Positions 49,338 to 58,988 of a stretch of 64,000 nucleotides of DNA are shown here, in pieces; position 1 is the stretch's first letter; each line of letters begins with the position of its first letter. The position numbers and the translations under genes are program-made. Source of the DNA: Sphingomonas profundi (GTDB lineage Bacteria > Pseudomonadota > Alphaproteobacteria > Sphingomonadales > Sphingomonadaceae); contig NZ_CP046535.1 in assembly GCF_009739515.1 (NCBI RefSeq), positions 930,001 through 994,000 on the forward strand, given 5' to 3'. The notes under the pieces were generated by a model. That model was not told where the DNA came from, did no database searches, and saw only the letters and a list, made by a program, of their open reading frames with translations.

Positions 49338-50757
49338 TCGCCGCCGTCGCCGCCGCCGCCTTGCTGGCCGCCGGCGGGTGCGGCGATACCCTGTGCAATG
49401 CGCGCGTGCTGGACCCGTTCTTCGCCAAGCTGTCGCAGGCGGGCGATCGCACGCGCGGCCGGCGGCCCGTCCACATCCTCCAGATCGGCGACAGCCACAC
49501 CGCCGGCGACACGATCACCGGCGGCTGGCGGGACATTTTGCAGGGCCGCTACGGCAGCGGCGGGCGCGGCGTGCTGCCGCCGGGGCGGCCCTATCAGGGC
49601 TATCTGACGCGCTGGGCGACGGCGGAGATGTCGCCCGGCTGGCGGGTCTCCTCGCTGTTCGGCGCCGGCTCCGCGCCCCCGCGGCCGATGATGGGCCTGG
49701 CCGGCTTCAGCATCACCTCCACGGCGCCGGGCGCGCGCATCGCGTTGACGGCGGACGCCAACGAGGTGTTCGATCGCTTCACCCTGTGCGCCGCCTCCGA
49801 ACCCGACGCCGGCACGCTGACGATCGCGATCGGCGGCCGCACGGAGCGGATGGTGCTCGATTCGCCGAGCGCCCGGCCCGAGTGCAAGACGATCGTCGCC
49901 GACCAGCCGCAGACCCGCGTGGAGGTGACGGCCGATGACGGCCCGGTGACGATCACCTCCTGGGCCACCTTCCGCGATTCGGGCGGGGTGGTGCTGTCCA
50001 ACGTGGGGGTCGTCGGCTCGCAGCTGGTCCACTTCGCGCGCAGCGACGATGCCGTGCTGGCGGAGGAGCTGCGCAGCTACCGGCCGGACCTGATCGTGGT
50101 GGAGTTCGGCACCAACGAGGGCTTCTCGCCCATCTTTCGCCCGCAGGAATATGAGATCACGCTGCGCACCCAGATCGGCCGGCTGCGGCGCATCGCCGGC
50201 AACGTGCCGATCCTGCTGTTCGGCGCGCCCGATGCGATGACGCGGCGGCGCGAGCTGCTGGCGAACGCCCCGGGGCCGACGCCCGCATTCTGCGCCGAGC
50301 CGGCCGCGACGCCGGCGCCGCCGCCGGTGGCGGTCGCGGCCGTGCCGCCGCAGCCGCGCCCGTCGCTGGAGGGTGTCGCCGGCGTGATGGCCTCCCTGCG
50401 CGCGAGCGAGGGTCTGCCCGACGCGGCGACGGACGCGGCGCCCGTAGCGGCGGTGGTCGCGCCGCCGGCGGCGGCGCGCGCGCCGCCGCGTGGGCCGTGC
50501 GCGCGGGCAGCCCGCTATTCCCGCCGGCCGGTCTCGCCGCCGTGCGGGAGGTGCAGCGCCGCGTCGCCGCATCGCTGAACGTGGCCTTCTGGGACTGGGA
50601 GGCGCGGATGGGCGGGGCCTGCGCGGCGGTGAAATTCGTGAAGGGCGCGCCGCCGATGATGCGCGGCGACTATGTCCACTTCAACTCGGCCGGCGGCCGC
50701 GAGATCGCCAACCGCCTGACCGCCGACCTGGACCGCGCGATGGCGGCCCGGCGGTGA
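49334..50757 (+). pseudogene. second SGNH hydrolase, apparently frameshifted near its 3' end
   Basis: It starts at TTG 49334 (TTGA overlap with the preceding gene) with a short hydrophobic/lipobox-like segment ending in Cys. The nucleophile block Q-I-G-D-S-H-T-A-G-D and V-E-F-G-T-N-E-G lie in this first frame, which stays open to 50578. The catalytic D-Y-V-H-F-N-S-A-G-G, with the W-D-W-E-A-R-M-G-G block before it, lies in the +1-shifted frame, open from about 50158 to 50757. The break falls in a very GC-repetitive Ala/Pro linker (about 50300-50490). Either a sequencing error, a real frameshift mutation, or phase variation at the repeat could explain it. Confidence 0.7.
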
Positions 50758-51050
50758 GTGCCGCCCGCACCCGCGACGCCGCCCGCATCGGCGACGCCGC
50801 CCGCACCCGCGACGCCGCGCTTTCCCCGAGCGCAGTCGAGGGGCCGGCGGCGCGTGTCTCGACTTCGCTCGACACATGGTGGGGCGATGTCTCGACTGCG
50901 ATCGACAGATGGGCGGGCGGTGTCTCGACTTCGCTCGACACATGGGCGAGCGGTGTCTCGACTTCGCTCGACACGGGGCGGGGTGGGCGGCCGAACAGGG
51001 TCCTAGTGTCGGCCACGGCAGGCGGTGTCCGCACGCGGGCCAACGCCTGA
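50758..51050 (+). other. spacer with direct repeats and hairpin array
   Basis: Bases 50758-50818 hold three degenerate 24-bp repeats (GCCCGCACCCGCGACGCC type). Then comes one inverted copy of the hairpin core (50825-50842) and the four-unit 33-bp array. I see no credible gene: a long ORF reads through, but it is made only of the repeats. Confidence 0.55.
50855..50986 (+). repeat. four tandem 33-bp hairpin repeats
   Basis: Four units start at 50855, 50888, 50921 and 50954. Each begins TGTCTCGACT(T/G)CG(C/A)TCGACA and ends in a GC-rich spacer of about 12 bp. Each unit can form a small stem. The core is the same as the dispersed repeat at 18020-18100. There are no spacers of unique sequence, so this is not a CRISPR. 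Confidence 0.85.
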
Positions 51051-52448
51051 ATGCTGTTCCCCACGCTCACCTTCGGGCTGTTCTTCCTCCTCGTCTACGC
51101 CGTCGTGTGGGGCGTGGCGCGGGACAACGAGTGGCGCAAGATCCTGCTGCTGCTGGCGAGCTGGGTGTTCTACGGCGCGTGGGACTGGCGCTTCGTCGCG
51201 CTGCTGATCCTCTCCGCCTTCGTCAACTGGGGCACGGCGGCGGCGATCGCGCGCAGCGACGGGGAGGGCAGACGCAAGCTGCTGGTGACGATCGGCGTGA
51301 TCGCCAATCTCGCCATCCTCGGCTTCTTCAAATATTTCGACTTCTTTCTGGAGCAGGTGGGGCTGGTGCTGCGCGGCGTCGGCTTCGAGCGGGATCTGCC
51401 GCTGCTCTCGATCATCCTGCCGGTCGGCGTCTCCTTCTTCACCTTCCAGGGCATGTCCTATCTGGTGGACGTGTACCGCCGGCGGGTGCCGGCGGCGTCG
51501 CTGCTCGACATGACGCTGCTGATGAGCTTCTTCCCGCATCTGGTGGCCGGGCCGATCGTGCGCGCGTCGGACCTGATCCCGCAGTTCGCCGCGCGGCCAA
51601 GGCTCGATCGCGGCATGGCGACGATGGGGCTGCTGCTGATCGTGTGGGGGCTGTTCAAGAAGGCGGTCGTCGCCTCCGAACTGTCGGTCGGCCTCGTCGA
51701 TCCGGTGTTCTTCGATCCCGCCGCCCATTCCAGCCTGGATCTGATCGCCGCCGCCTACGGCTATGCGGTGCAGATCTACTGCGACTTCTCCGCCTATTCG
51801 GACATGGCGATCGGGCTGGCGGCGCTGCTGGGCTACCGCTTCCCGCACAACTTCAACCAGCCGTACCGGGCGGCCTCGCTGCAGGATTTCTGGCGGCGCT
51901 GGCACATCAGCCTCTCCAGCTGGCTGCGCGACTATCTCTACATCTCGCTCGGCGGCAGCCGGAAGGGGCTGGCGCGGCAGTGCGCCAACCTGATGACGAC
52001 GATGCTGCTCGGCGGCCTGTGGCATGGCGCGAAGTGGACGTTTATCATCTGGGGCGGGCTGCACGGCGCGGTGCAGGTGATCGAGACGCTGTGGCGCAAG
52101 GCCGGCCTGCCGGGGCTGCCCCGGCCGCTGGCGATCCTGGTGACGTTCCACATCGTGACGCTGGGCTGGATCTTCTTCCGCGCCGACAGCTTCGACGGCG
52201 CGATCGCCTATCTCGGCGGCATCGGGCGGGGCGACTGGACGAACACGATGACGACGCCGCTGGCGCTGGCGCTGATGATCTTCGGCATGGGCATCCACTT
52301 CGGCCCGCACCATCTGGCGCAGGGCATCGCCATCCGCGCGCGGCGGGTGCCGGCCTGGGCGCTGGGCCTGGCCTTGGGTGCGACGGTGCTGCTGATCGAC
52401 GCGATGCGGTTCGAGGGCGTCGCGCCCTTCATCTACTATCAGTTCTGA
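51051..52448 (+). CDS. MBOAT-family O-acyltransferase (AlgI/PatA type)
   Basis: A 465-residue multi-pass membrane protein with about ten helices. The catalytic His325 sits in G-G-L-W-H-G-A-K-W, and P-H-N-F-N-Q-P-Y, F-W-R-R-W-H-I-S-L-S-S-W-L-R-D-Y-L-Y-I-S-L-G-G complete the AlgI/DltB pattern. It would pass acetyl groups across the membrane to the SGNH proteins, which then modify a polysaccharide or peptidoglycan. The opening M-L-F-P-T-L-T-F-G-L-F-F starts at ATG 51051. Confidence 0.92.
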   Translation: MLFPTLTFGLFFLLVYAVVWGVARDNEWRKILLLLASWVFYGAWDWRFVALLILSAFVNWGTAAAIARSDGEGRRKLLVTIGVIANLAILGFFKYFDFFLEQVGLVLRGVGFERDLPLLSIILPVGVSFFTFQGMSYLVDVYRRRVPAASLLDMTLLMSFFPHLVAGPIVRASDLIPQFAARPRLDRGMATMGLLLIVWGLFKKAVVASELSVGLVDPVFFDPAAHSSLDLIAAAYGYAVQIYCDFSAYSDMAIGLAALLGYRFPHNFNQPYRAASLQDFWRRWHISLSSWLRDYLYISLGGSRKGLARQCANLMTTMLLGGLWHGAKWTFIIWGGLHGAVQVIETLWRKAGLPGLPRPLAILVTFHIVTLGWIFFRADSFDGAIAYLGGIGRGDWTNTMTTPLALALMIFGMGIHFGPHHLAQGIAIRARRVPAWALGLALGATVLLIDAMRFEGVAPFIYYQF

Positions 52449-52459
52449 GGGAGGCGACG

Positions 52460-52786
52460 GTGGCGGACGAACCCAGACTGATGCACGGCGACGAGACGAT
52501 GTCGCCGGTCGACCTGCCCGGCAGCACGCTGATCGGCGGGCGGCCGCTGCTGTGGACCACCACTGCCATCTACCTCGCCGCCGCCTTCCTGCTGCTGACG
52601 AACGCGAGCGCGATCAACGGCTGGGCGGTGGAACTGCCGCCCACGGCGACGACGGCGCGGCTGGTGGCGATCACCGAGGGGTGGCAGGCGACGACCGACC
52701 GGCTGGGGCTGGGCGCGCCGCGCGCGCTGGTGAACGGCTGGTGGAAGCGGGCGCAGGCCGCGCGCTTCGGCAGCGAGCGGCCGTAG
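52460..52786 (+). CDS. small membrane protein of the acetylation locus
   Basis: A 108-residue protein from GTG 52460, 11 bp after the MBOAT stop and behind GAGGGAGGCGA. One hydrophobic helix is at about 36-54 (L-L-W-T-T-T-A-I-Y-L-A-A-A-F-L-L-L). The rest is soluble and ends in a Trp-Trp-Lys segment. No family recognised. Its position suggests an accessory subunit of the acyl-transfer system. Confidence 0.6.
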   Translation: MADEPRLMHGDETMSPVDLPGSTLIGGRPLLWTTTAIYLAAAFLLLTNASAINGWAVELPPTATTARLVAITEGWQATTDRLGLGAPRALVNGWWKRAQAARFGSERP

Positions 52787-52875
52787 GTTCCTCCCCGGAA
52801 CGGGAAGAGGGACCATCCGCAGAATGGTGGAGCGGGAGCGCGGCAGACCCTGCCACCGCTAGCGCCATGATCCGT

Positions 52876-52897
52876 CTTCCCCCCGTCACGGGGGAGG
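52876..52897. terminator. GC hairpin between convergent genes
   Basis: CTTCCCCCCG and CGGGGGAGG pair around TCA. It lies between the MBOAT-linked small gene and the leftward desaturase gene, so it may end both transcripts. Confidence 0.45.
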
Positions 52898-52907
52898 ACG
52901 GGAACGA

Positions 52908-53639
52908 TCAGGCGCCCGGTTCCAGCCCGCGCCGGTCCATGCCGCCGCGCCGCTGGAGGTGGTTGAACAGGCGGTTCAGCACCGGGTTGGACCAGCCGCA
53001 GTTCGTGCTGAAATCCCGCGCCAGCGTGTCGTGGTGGATCTGGTGGGCCTGCGGCGTCATCAGCAGCCCCGTCCGCCGCATGGCGCGGACGAACCACGGA
53101 TTGTGCGGCCGGTGCAGCGTGCCGTGGAAATATTGCGCGAAGGTGCCGCCGATCAGGAAGCTGATCGCCCCGCCGACGAGCCAGCCCGGCACGGCCAGCC
53201 CCAGCCCCGGCGCGGCGAGGCACAGCAGGTTCAGCAGCAGCGAGGCGGGCAGCGTGGCGATGATGACGGTGGAGCCGATCTGCCGCCACAGCCGCCGCCG
53301 GCCGAGCGCATCGGGCCGGGGATGGTGGTTCTTGAAATCGAACACCAGCCGCTCGATCGGGCCGATGCGGCGCATGGTCCGGCGGAACAGCGCCTGATAA
53401 TCGTCCGATTCGCGCGATCCTTCGTAGAAATAGAGGCGATCGAGGCCCACGCCGGGGCGGCACGGCCGATAATCCATGTACATGTGGATCGCGCCGGACA
53501 TCATGTCCGCCAGATACCAGCCGGCCAGCATCGCCGGGATCAGCGCCCAGCCGGGCCGCCCGACGAACCACAGGTTCGCCGCGATCGAGAGAGCCAGGGC
53601 GGCGTAGGCGATGCGGGCGAGGATGCCGTTATCCTTCAT
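52908..53639 (-). CDS. CarF/TMEM189-type desaturase-like membrane protein
   Basis: A 243-residue membrane protein. The His-rich pattern of CarF/PEDS1 (plasmanylethanolamine desaturase) is present: [14 protein letters not shown] (His52), [17 protein letters not shown], and H-Q-I-H-H-D-T, with [10 protein letters not shown] near the end. Two or three hydrophobic helices (about 10-25, 32-50, 125-165) hold the di-iron site in the membrane. CarF makes the vinyl-ether bond of plasmalogens in myxobacteria; other members act on fatty chains, so plasmalogen synthesis here is only a possibility. ATG 53639 is preferred over 53675. Confidence 0.78.
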   Translation of the reverse strand: MKDNGILARIAYAALALSIAANLWFVGRPGWALIPAMLAGWYLADMMSGAIHMYMDYRPCRPGVGLDRLYFYEGSRESDDYQALFRRTMRRIGPIERLVFDFKNHHPRPDALGRRRLWRQIGSTVIIATLPASLLLNLLCLAAPGLGLAVPGWLVGGAISFLIGGTFAQYFHGTLHRPHNPWFVRAMRRTGLLMTPQAHQIHHDTLARDFSTNCGWSNPVLNRLFNHLQRRGGMDRRGLEPGA

Positions 53640-53704
53640 GGCCGCCCCATAGCCCAGCCGGCCCGCGGTTTCCATGGGGCCGAGCCCCTGCTATCGGCCG
53701 CGCG

Positions 53705-55954
53705 ATGACCGAGCCCGCCGATCCGTTCGACAGCATCGTCGATGCGCCCTTCGACAGCGCGCTCAGCGAGCGGTATCTCGTCTACGCGCTCTCGACCATC
53801 ACCGCGCGATCGCTGCCGGACGTGCGCGACGGCCTGAAGCCCGTCCACCGCCGGCTGCTGTGGGCGATGCGGCTGCTGCGGCTGGATCCGGCCGCCGGCT
53901 ACAAGAAGTGCGCCCGCGTGGTGGGCGACGTGATCGGCAAATACCATCCGCACGGCGACCAGTCCGTCTACGATGCGATGGTGCGCCTGGCACAGACCTT
54001 CTCGCTGCGCTACCCGCTGGTCGACGGGCAGGGCAATTTCGGCAACATCGACGGCGATAACGCCGCCGCCATGCGCTACACCGAGGCGAAGCTGACCCTT
54101 GCCGCCGGCGACCTGATGGCCGGGCTGGACGAGGGCACGGTCGACTTCCGCCCGACCTACAATGGCGAGGAGGAGGAGCCGGAAGTCTTCCCCGGCCTGT
54201 TCCCCAACCTGCTGGCCAATGGCGCGAGCGGGATCGCCGTCGGCATGGCGACGGCGATCCCGCCGCACAACGTGGCCGAGCTGATCGACGCCGCGACCCA
54301 CCTGATCGACACGCCCGACGCCGATCCGCGCATGCTGACCCAGTTCGTGCGCGGGCCGGACCTGCCGACCGGCGGCGCGATCGTGGATCCGGCGGCGTCG
54401 ATCACGGAGGCCTATGCCACCGGCCGCGGCGCCTTCCGCGTGCGGGCGCGCTACCATGAGGAGAAGGAGAAGGGCGGCGGCTGGTCGATCGTCGTCACCG
54501 AGATCCCGTATCAGGTCGGCAAGTCCAAGCTGATCGAGGATATCGCGGCGCTGATCAACGAGCGCAAGCTGCCGATCCTGGCCGACGTGCGCGACGAATC
54601 CGACGCCGAGATCCGCATCGTGCTGGAGCCGCGCAGCCGCACCGTCGATCCGTCCGTGCTGATGGACGGCCTGTTCCGCATGACGGAGCTGGAGACGCGC
54701 ATCCCGCTGAACCTGAACGTGCTGGATGCCCAGCGCACGCCGCGGGTGATGAGCCTGAAGGAGGCGCTGGCCGCCTGGATCGAGCATCAGTTCGAGGTGA
54801 TGCTGCGCCGCGCCCGCCACCGGCTGGCGCGCATCGACGAGCGGATCGAGCTGCTCGACGGCTATCTGATCGCCTATCTGAACCTGGATCGCGTGATCCA
54901 GATCATCCGCCAGGAGGATGAGCCGAAGCCGGTGCTGATGGCCGAGTTCGCCCTGAGCGACCGGCAGGCCGAGGCCATCCTGAACATGCGCCTGCGATCG
55001 CTGCGCAAGCTGGAGGAGATGGAGATTCGCGGCGAGCGCGAGAAGCTGGACAAGGAGCGCAAGACGCTGGCCGAGCTCATCGATTCGCCGCTAAAGCAGC
55101 GCAACCGGCTGAAGCGCGATCTGGCGAAGCTGCGCGAGCGCTACGGCCCGGAAACGCCGCTCGGCCGGCGGCGGACGCTGATCGAGGAGGCGGCGCCCAC
55201 CCGCGATATCCCGCTGGAGGCGATGATCGATCGCGAGCCGATCACCGTGATCCTCTCCCAGCGCGGCTGGATCCGCGCGATGAAGGGCCATGTCGCGCTC
55301 GATCAGGCGGAGGCGGCGAAGTTCAAGGAGGGCGACGGGCCGCTGTTCGCCTTCCACGCGCAGACCACCGACAAGCTGCTGCTCGCCACCGACAATGGTC
55401 GCTTTCATACACTGGGCGCCGATCGCCTGCCGGGCGGACGCGGTTTCGGCGAGCCGGTGCGGCTGATGGTGGATCTGGAGGGCGACGCGGCGCCGGTCGC
55501 CCTGTTCGCCGCGCAGCCCGCGGCCCGGCTGCTGCTGGTCTCCTCCGACGGACGCGGCTTCGTGGCGCGGAGCAGCGAGCTGCTCGCCGAGACGCGCAAG
55601 GGCAAGCAGGTGGTGAACGTCCGGGCGGACGCGAAGCTGAAGATCGTGCGGCCGATCGCCGGCGACGAGGATTATGTCGCGATCGTCGGCGACAATCGCA
55701 AGCTGGTGGTGTTCCCGCTGGACGAGCTGCCGGAGATGGCGCGCGGGCAGGGCGTGCAGCTGCAGAAGTATCGCGAGGGCGGCATGGCCGACGCGCTGAC
55801 CTTCCGCTTCGAGCGCGGGCTGAGCTGGGCGATGGGCGGCGAGAGCGGGAGAGTTCGCACCGAAGCGGACCTGACTCCGTGGCGCGTGGCGCGCGGCGCC
55901 ACCGGGCGCATGCCGCCGGTCGGCTTTCCGCGGAGCAATCGCTTCGCCGGCTGA
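53705..55954 (+). CDS. parC: DNA topoisomerase IV subunit A
   Basis: A 749-residue ParC. The active-site Tyr125 is in [10 protein letters not shown], and the quinolone region reads [10 protein letters not shown], with Gln at the position of E. coli Ser80. The C-terminal pinwheel is shorter and less regular than in GyrA, without a clear GyrA-box Q-R-R-G-G-K-G, which supports ParC over GyrA. It decatenates daughter chromosomes with ParE (the topoisomerase subunit, unrelated to the toxin at 15.7 kb). Confidence 0.95.
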   Translation: MTEPADPFDSIVDAPFDSALSERYLVYALSTITARSLPDVRDGLKPVHRRLLWAMRLLRLDPAAGYKKCARVVGDVIGKYHPHGDQSVYDAMVRLAQTFSLRYPLVDGQGNFGNIDGDNAAAMRYTEAKLTLAAGDLMAGLDEGTVDFRPTYNGEEEEPEVFPGLFPNLLANGASGIAVGMATAIPPHNVAELIDAATHLIDTPDADPRMLTQFVRGPDLPTGGAIVDPAASITEAYATGRGAFRVRARYHEEKEKGGGWSIVVTEIPYQVGKSKLIEDIAALINERKLPILADVRDESDAEIRIVLEPRSRTVDPSVLMDGLFRMTELETRIPLNLNVLDAQRTPRVMSLKEALAAWIEHQFEVMLRRARHRLARIDERIELLDGYLIAYLNLDRVIQIIRQEDEPKPVLMAEFALSDRQAEAILNMRLRSLRKLEEMEIRGEREKLDKERKTLAELIDSPLKQRNRLKRDLAKLRERYGPETPLGRRRTLIEEAAPTRDIPLEAMIDREPITVILSQRGWIRAMKGHVALDQAEAAKFKEGDGPLFAFHAQTTDKLLLATDNGRFHTLGADRLPGGRGFGEPVRLMVDLEGDAAPVALFAAQPAARLLLVSSDGRGFVARSSELLAETRKGKQVVNVRADAKLKIVRPIAGDEDYVAIVGDNRKLVVFPLDELPEMARGQGVQLQKYREGGMADALTFRFERGLSWAMGGESGRVRTEADLTPWRVARGATGRMPPVGFPRSNRFAG

Positions 55955-56025
55955 GCGGCGAGGTTCCTCGCGAACGGGTTCAATGCCAACAAACAATTAA
56001 CCGCAATGACGTATCGCCCGACATC

Positions 56026-57810
56026 ATGCACCGCGGCAGGCCAGGACTGAACGAGATCGGTTCGCCGGCGCACCCGTCCTTTGCCGCCGGCGCGACGGTG
56101 CCGATGGACGCCATCGCCCAGATGATCATATCCGCGCGCCAGGATTATCTGAACGCGCTGCCGATCGCGGCCGCGATCGTCGTGGATCTCGAAGGCGCGC
56201 CGATGATCGTCGCCGCCAACGAGCAGTATGACCTGCTGGACAGCGCCGCCGTAACCCCGCCGCGCGGCGCGCGACCGGATGCCGTGGCCGACCTGCGCCC
56301 GCTGATCGAGCGCGAGCCGTTGCGCAGCAGCGTGCGCGCCTTCCTGCTCACCGATCACGCCGCCACCCAGTTCGACTGGCACGATGGCGGGCCGATCGGC
56401 GGGCACCATTTCGTCGTGCGCCTCGCCCGGCTGACGACGTCCGCCGATCAGGAGCGCCGCTGCATCCTCTCGCTCGTCGATCGCACGGCGGAGGTGGAGA
56501 ATGCGCGGTCGCTGCGCGCCGGCATGCTGCACGACAGCCTGACCGGGCTGCCGAACCGGGTGGCCTTCAACGAGGCGGTGGAGCAGGCGATCGCGGAGGC
56601 GGACGGCACCCCCCGCATCGCGGTTCTGGTGATCGATCTCACCCGCTTCAGCCGCATCAACGAGAGCATGGGCTCGCTCGCGGGCGACGAGCTGATCATC
56701 ACGGTCGCCCGCCGCCTGCTCAGGACGCTGCGCGGCGGCGACGTGCTGGCGCGTACCGGCGGCGACGAGTTCGCCATCCTCTTCCGCCTGAGCGATAGCG
56801 GCGGCGACGACGCGCTGGTCGCGGCGGGGCGATTGCAGGCGACGATGGCGGCGCCGTTCCGCCTCTCCGATCTGGAGATCCGCATCGATTGCGCGGTGGG
56901 CTGCGCGCTGGTGAACGAGCTGGTGGCGGATGCGGAGGATCTGATCCGCAACGCCCAGCTGGCGCTGAAGCGAGCCAAGCAATCCGGCCGGATCGAGATC
57001 TACCGCCATGGCGAGGTGAGCGCGGCGCGGCGCCGACTGAGCCTTGAGACGGAGCTGCGCCGCGCGATCGAGAATGGCGATCTGAGCCTCGCCTTCCAGC
57101 CGCTGATCGATCTGGGTAGCGGCCGGGTATCGAGCTTCGAGGCGCTGGCGCGCTGGGAGCATCCGACGCGCGGCGCGATCTCCCCGGTGGAGTTCATCCC
57201 GGTGGCGGAGGAATCGGGCCTGATCATCCCGCTCGGCCGGTGGGCGCTGGACGCGGCGGTGCGGACCCTGACGGACTGGGACGATGCGACCGCCACGTCG
57301 CTGAACGCCCATGTCGCGGTGAACGTCTCCGCCATCCAGCTGGCGCGCGACGATGTGGTGGCGGCGGTCAAGGCCGTGCTGGCGCGGCCGGGCATCGGCG
57401 GCGAGCGGCTGACGCTGGAGCTGACCGAGAGCGCGATCATCGGCGATCCGGAAAATGCGACGCGGACGCTGCAGGGGCTGAAGGATCTCGCCGCGACGAT
57501 CGCGATGGACGATTTCGGCACCGGCTACTCCTCGCTCGCCTACTTGCAGAAGCTGCCGATCGACATGCTGAAGATCGACCGCAGCTTCGTCAGCGGCATG
57601 CTGGCGGATCGCGATTCGGTGGCGATCGTGCGCGCGGTGCTGAGCCTGGCCGATGCGCTGGGCATGGCGACGACGGCCGAGGGGGTGGAGACGGCCGAGC
57701 TGGCGCAGACGCTGGCGGCGCTCGGCTGCACGATGGGGCAAGGCTATTATTTCGCCCGCCCGCTGAGCGCGGACGCCGCGCTGGCCTACTGGCTCTCGCG
57801 CAACAGCTGA
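56026..57810 (+). CDS. GGDEF-EAL bifunctional c-di-GMP protein
   Basis: A 594-residue protein. An N-terminal PAS-like sensor (about 25-150) is followed by a GGDEF domain with intact G-G-D-E-F and an R-x-x-D inhibitory site five residues before it (R-G-G-D), and an EAL domain with F-E-A-L-A-R-W-E, D-D-F-G-T-G-Y-S-S-L and K-I-D-R-S-F-V. It can therefore make or break c-di-GMP, or both. No transmembrane helix is visible. ATG 56026 is used; ATG 56104 would shorten the sensor. Its 3' end overlaps the convergent cca gene by 25 bp. Confidence 0.9.
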   Translation: MHRGRPGLNEIGSPAHPSFAAGATVPMDAIAQMIISARQDYLNALPIAAAIVVDLEGAPMIVAANEQYDLLDSAAVTPPRGARPDAVADLRPLIEREPLRSSVRAFLLTDHAATQFDWHDGGPIGGHHFVVRLARLTTSADQERRCILSLVDRTAEVENARSLRAGMLHDSLTGLPNRVAFNEAVEQAIAEADGTPRIAVLVIDLTRFSRINESMGSLAGDELIITVARRLLRTLRGGDVLARTGGDEFAILFRLSDSGGDDALVAAGRLQATMAAPFRLSDLEIRIDCAVGCALVNELVADAEDLIRNAQLALKRAKQSGRIEIYRHGEVSAARRRLSLETELRRAIENGDLSLAFQPLIDLGSGRVSSFEALARWEHPTRGAISPVEFIPVAEESGLIIPLGRWALDAAVRTLTDWDDATATSLNAHVAVNVSAIQLARDDVVAAVKAVLARPGIGGERLTLELTESAIIGDPENATRTLQGLKDLAATIAMDDFGTGYSSLAYLQKLPIDMLKIDRSFVSGMLADRDSVAIVRAVLSLADALGMATTAEGVETAELAQTLAALGCTMGQGYYFARPLSADAALAYWLSRNS

Positions 57811-58988
57811 TCCACCGCCGCGCGGGCGCGATCGGATTGCCAGCCCTCGCCGGGGAAGCCGGCCTCCAGCCACTCCCGCTCGATCGCCTGGAGGGTGGCG
57901 GCGACGATGGGGCCGCGCGGCAGGCCGAGCGCGATCAGATCGCCGCCGCCGATCGCCAGGCGCGGCCGCCGCCAGCCGGCGAGCGGCGCCAGCGTCGCCG
58001 CCTCGCCGGCGGTGAGCGCCCAGTCGGCGGCGGCATCCGCACCGATCCGGTAGGCGAGCTGGGGCAGGCGATCGGTGCGGGCGTCGGCCGGCGCGGCGGC
58101 ATCGGCCAGCCGCGCCTGCGCCGCCCGGGAGAGCTTGAGCCGCTCGGCCACGGCGCGCGCGATCGCCGGATCGGGGGGTAGCAGCGCGCCCAGCCGGCGC
58201 AGCGCGGCGGGCGCGATGCCGAGCGCGGCCTCCCGTCGCACCAGCCGGGCCAGGCGATCGACGCCGGTCCGGTCGATCTCCGGCAGCACCGCGTTCAGGA
58301 TGCGGTGCGTCACCATCAGCGCCAGCGTGGGCGCGGGATCGTGGCCGGCGAGCAGCTTGAGCAATTCGTCGGCGATCCGCTCGCGTGAGAGGGCCATCAG
58401 GTCGTTGGCGCGCGCGGCGCAGGCGGTCAGCCCGGCGGCATCGGGCGACCCCGCGCCGAAGCGCGCGTGGAAGCGGAAGAAGCGGAGGATGCGCAGGTGA
58501 TCCTCGGCGATGCGACGCAGCGGATCGCCGATGAAGGCGACGCGGCCGGCGGCGAGATCGTCCAGGCCGCCGAAATAGTCGAAGATCGCGCCGCTCGCCG
58601 GATCGGCCGAGAGGGCGTTGATCGCGAAATCCCGCCGCGCCGCATCCTCGCGCCAGTCGTCGGTGAAGGCCACGGTGGCGCGCCGCCCGTCGGTGGAGAC
58701 GTCGCGGCGGAGCGTGGTGATCTCCACCGGGCCTTTCGGCAGCACCGCCGTGACCGTGCCGTGAGCGATGCCGGTGGGCACCGCGCGGAAGCCGGCGGCG
58801 GCGATGCGATCGGCCACGGCGGCGGGCGGCAGCACCGTGGCGCAATCGATGTCGATCACCTCCCGCCCGGCCAGCGTGTCGCGCACCGCCCCGCCGACAT
58901 AGCGGGTGAGGCCCGCGCCGGCACCCAGCGCGTCCAGCAGCGCGGGCAGCCCCTCGCGCGTGCGCCACGCGGCGTCGGGCAGGATCAT
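57786..58988 (-). CDS. cca: CCA tRNA nucleotidyltransferase / poly(A) polymerase family
   Basis: A 400-residue class II nucleotidyltransferase. Y-V-G-G-A-V-R-D-T-L carries the nucleotide-binding loop. V-I-D-I-D-C-A-T is the catalytic Asp pair, and R-R-D-F-A-I-N-A-L-S followed by D-P-L-R-R-I-A-E-D-H-L-R-I-L-R forms the base-selection part. It adds or repairs the 3' CCA of tRNAs. ATG 58988 overlaps the nudL stop, in the order DUF1285-nudL-cca, a conserved alphaproteobacterial operon. Confidence 0.92.
   Translation of the reverse strand: MILPDAAWRTREGLPALLDALGAGAGLTRYVGGAVRDTLAGREVIDIDCATVLPPAAVADRIAAAGFRAVPTGIAHGTVTAVLPKGPVEITTLRRDVSTDGRRATVAFTDDWREDAARRDFAINALSADPASGAIFDYFGGLDDLAAGRVAFIGDPLRRIAEDHLRILRFFRFHARFGAGSPDAAGLTACAARANDLMALSRERIADELLKLLAGHDPAPTLALMVTHRILNAVLPEIDRTGVDRLARLVRREAALGIAPAALRRLGALLPPDPAIARAVAERLKLSRAAQARLADAAAPADARTDRLPQLAYRIGADAAADWALTAGEAATLAPLAGWRRPRLAIGGGDLIALGLPRGPIVAATLQAIEREWLEAGFPGEGWQSDRARAAVDQLLRESQ

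Noticed and set aside
50855-50986. CRISPR array
   Set aside because: The units are contiguous 33-bp repeats with only short, similar GC-rich ends. There are no unique spacers and no cas genes.
50490-51050. A 186-codon ORF through the hairpin repeats
   Set aside because: Its sequence is only the translated repeats (V-S-T-S-L-D-T-W), with no ribosome-binding site or domain.
55672-58968. A 1098-codon leftward open frame antisense to parC and the GGDEF-EAL gene
   Set aside because: High GC leaves many antisense frames open. Its first part is a shifted reading of cca, and the rest is antisense low-complexity sequence.
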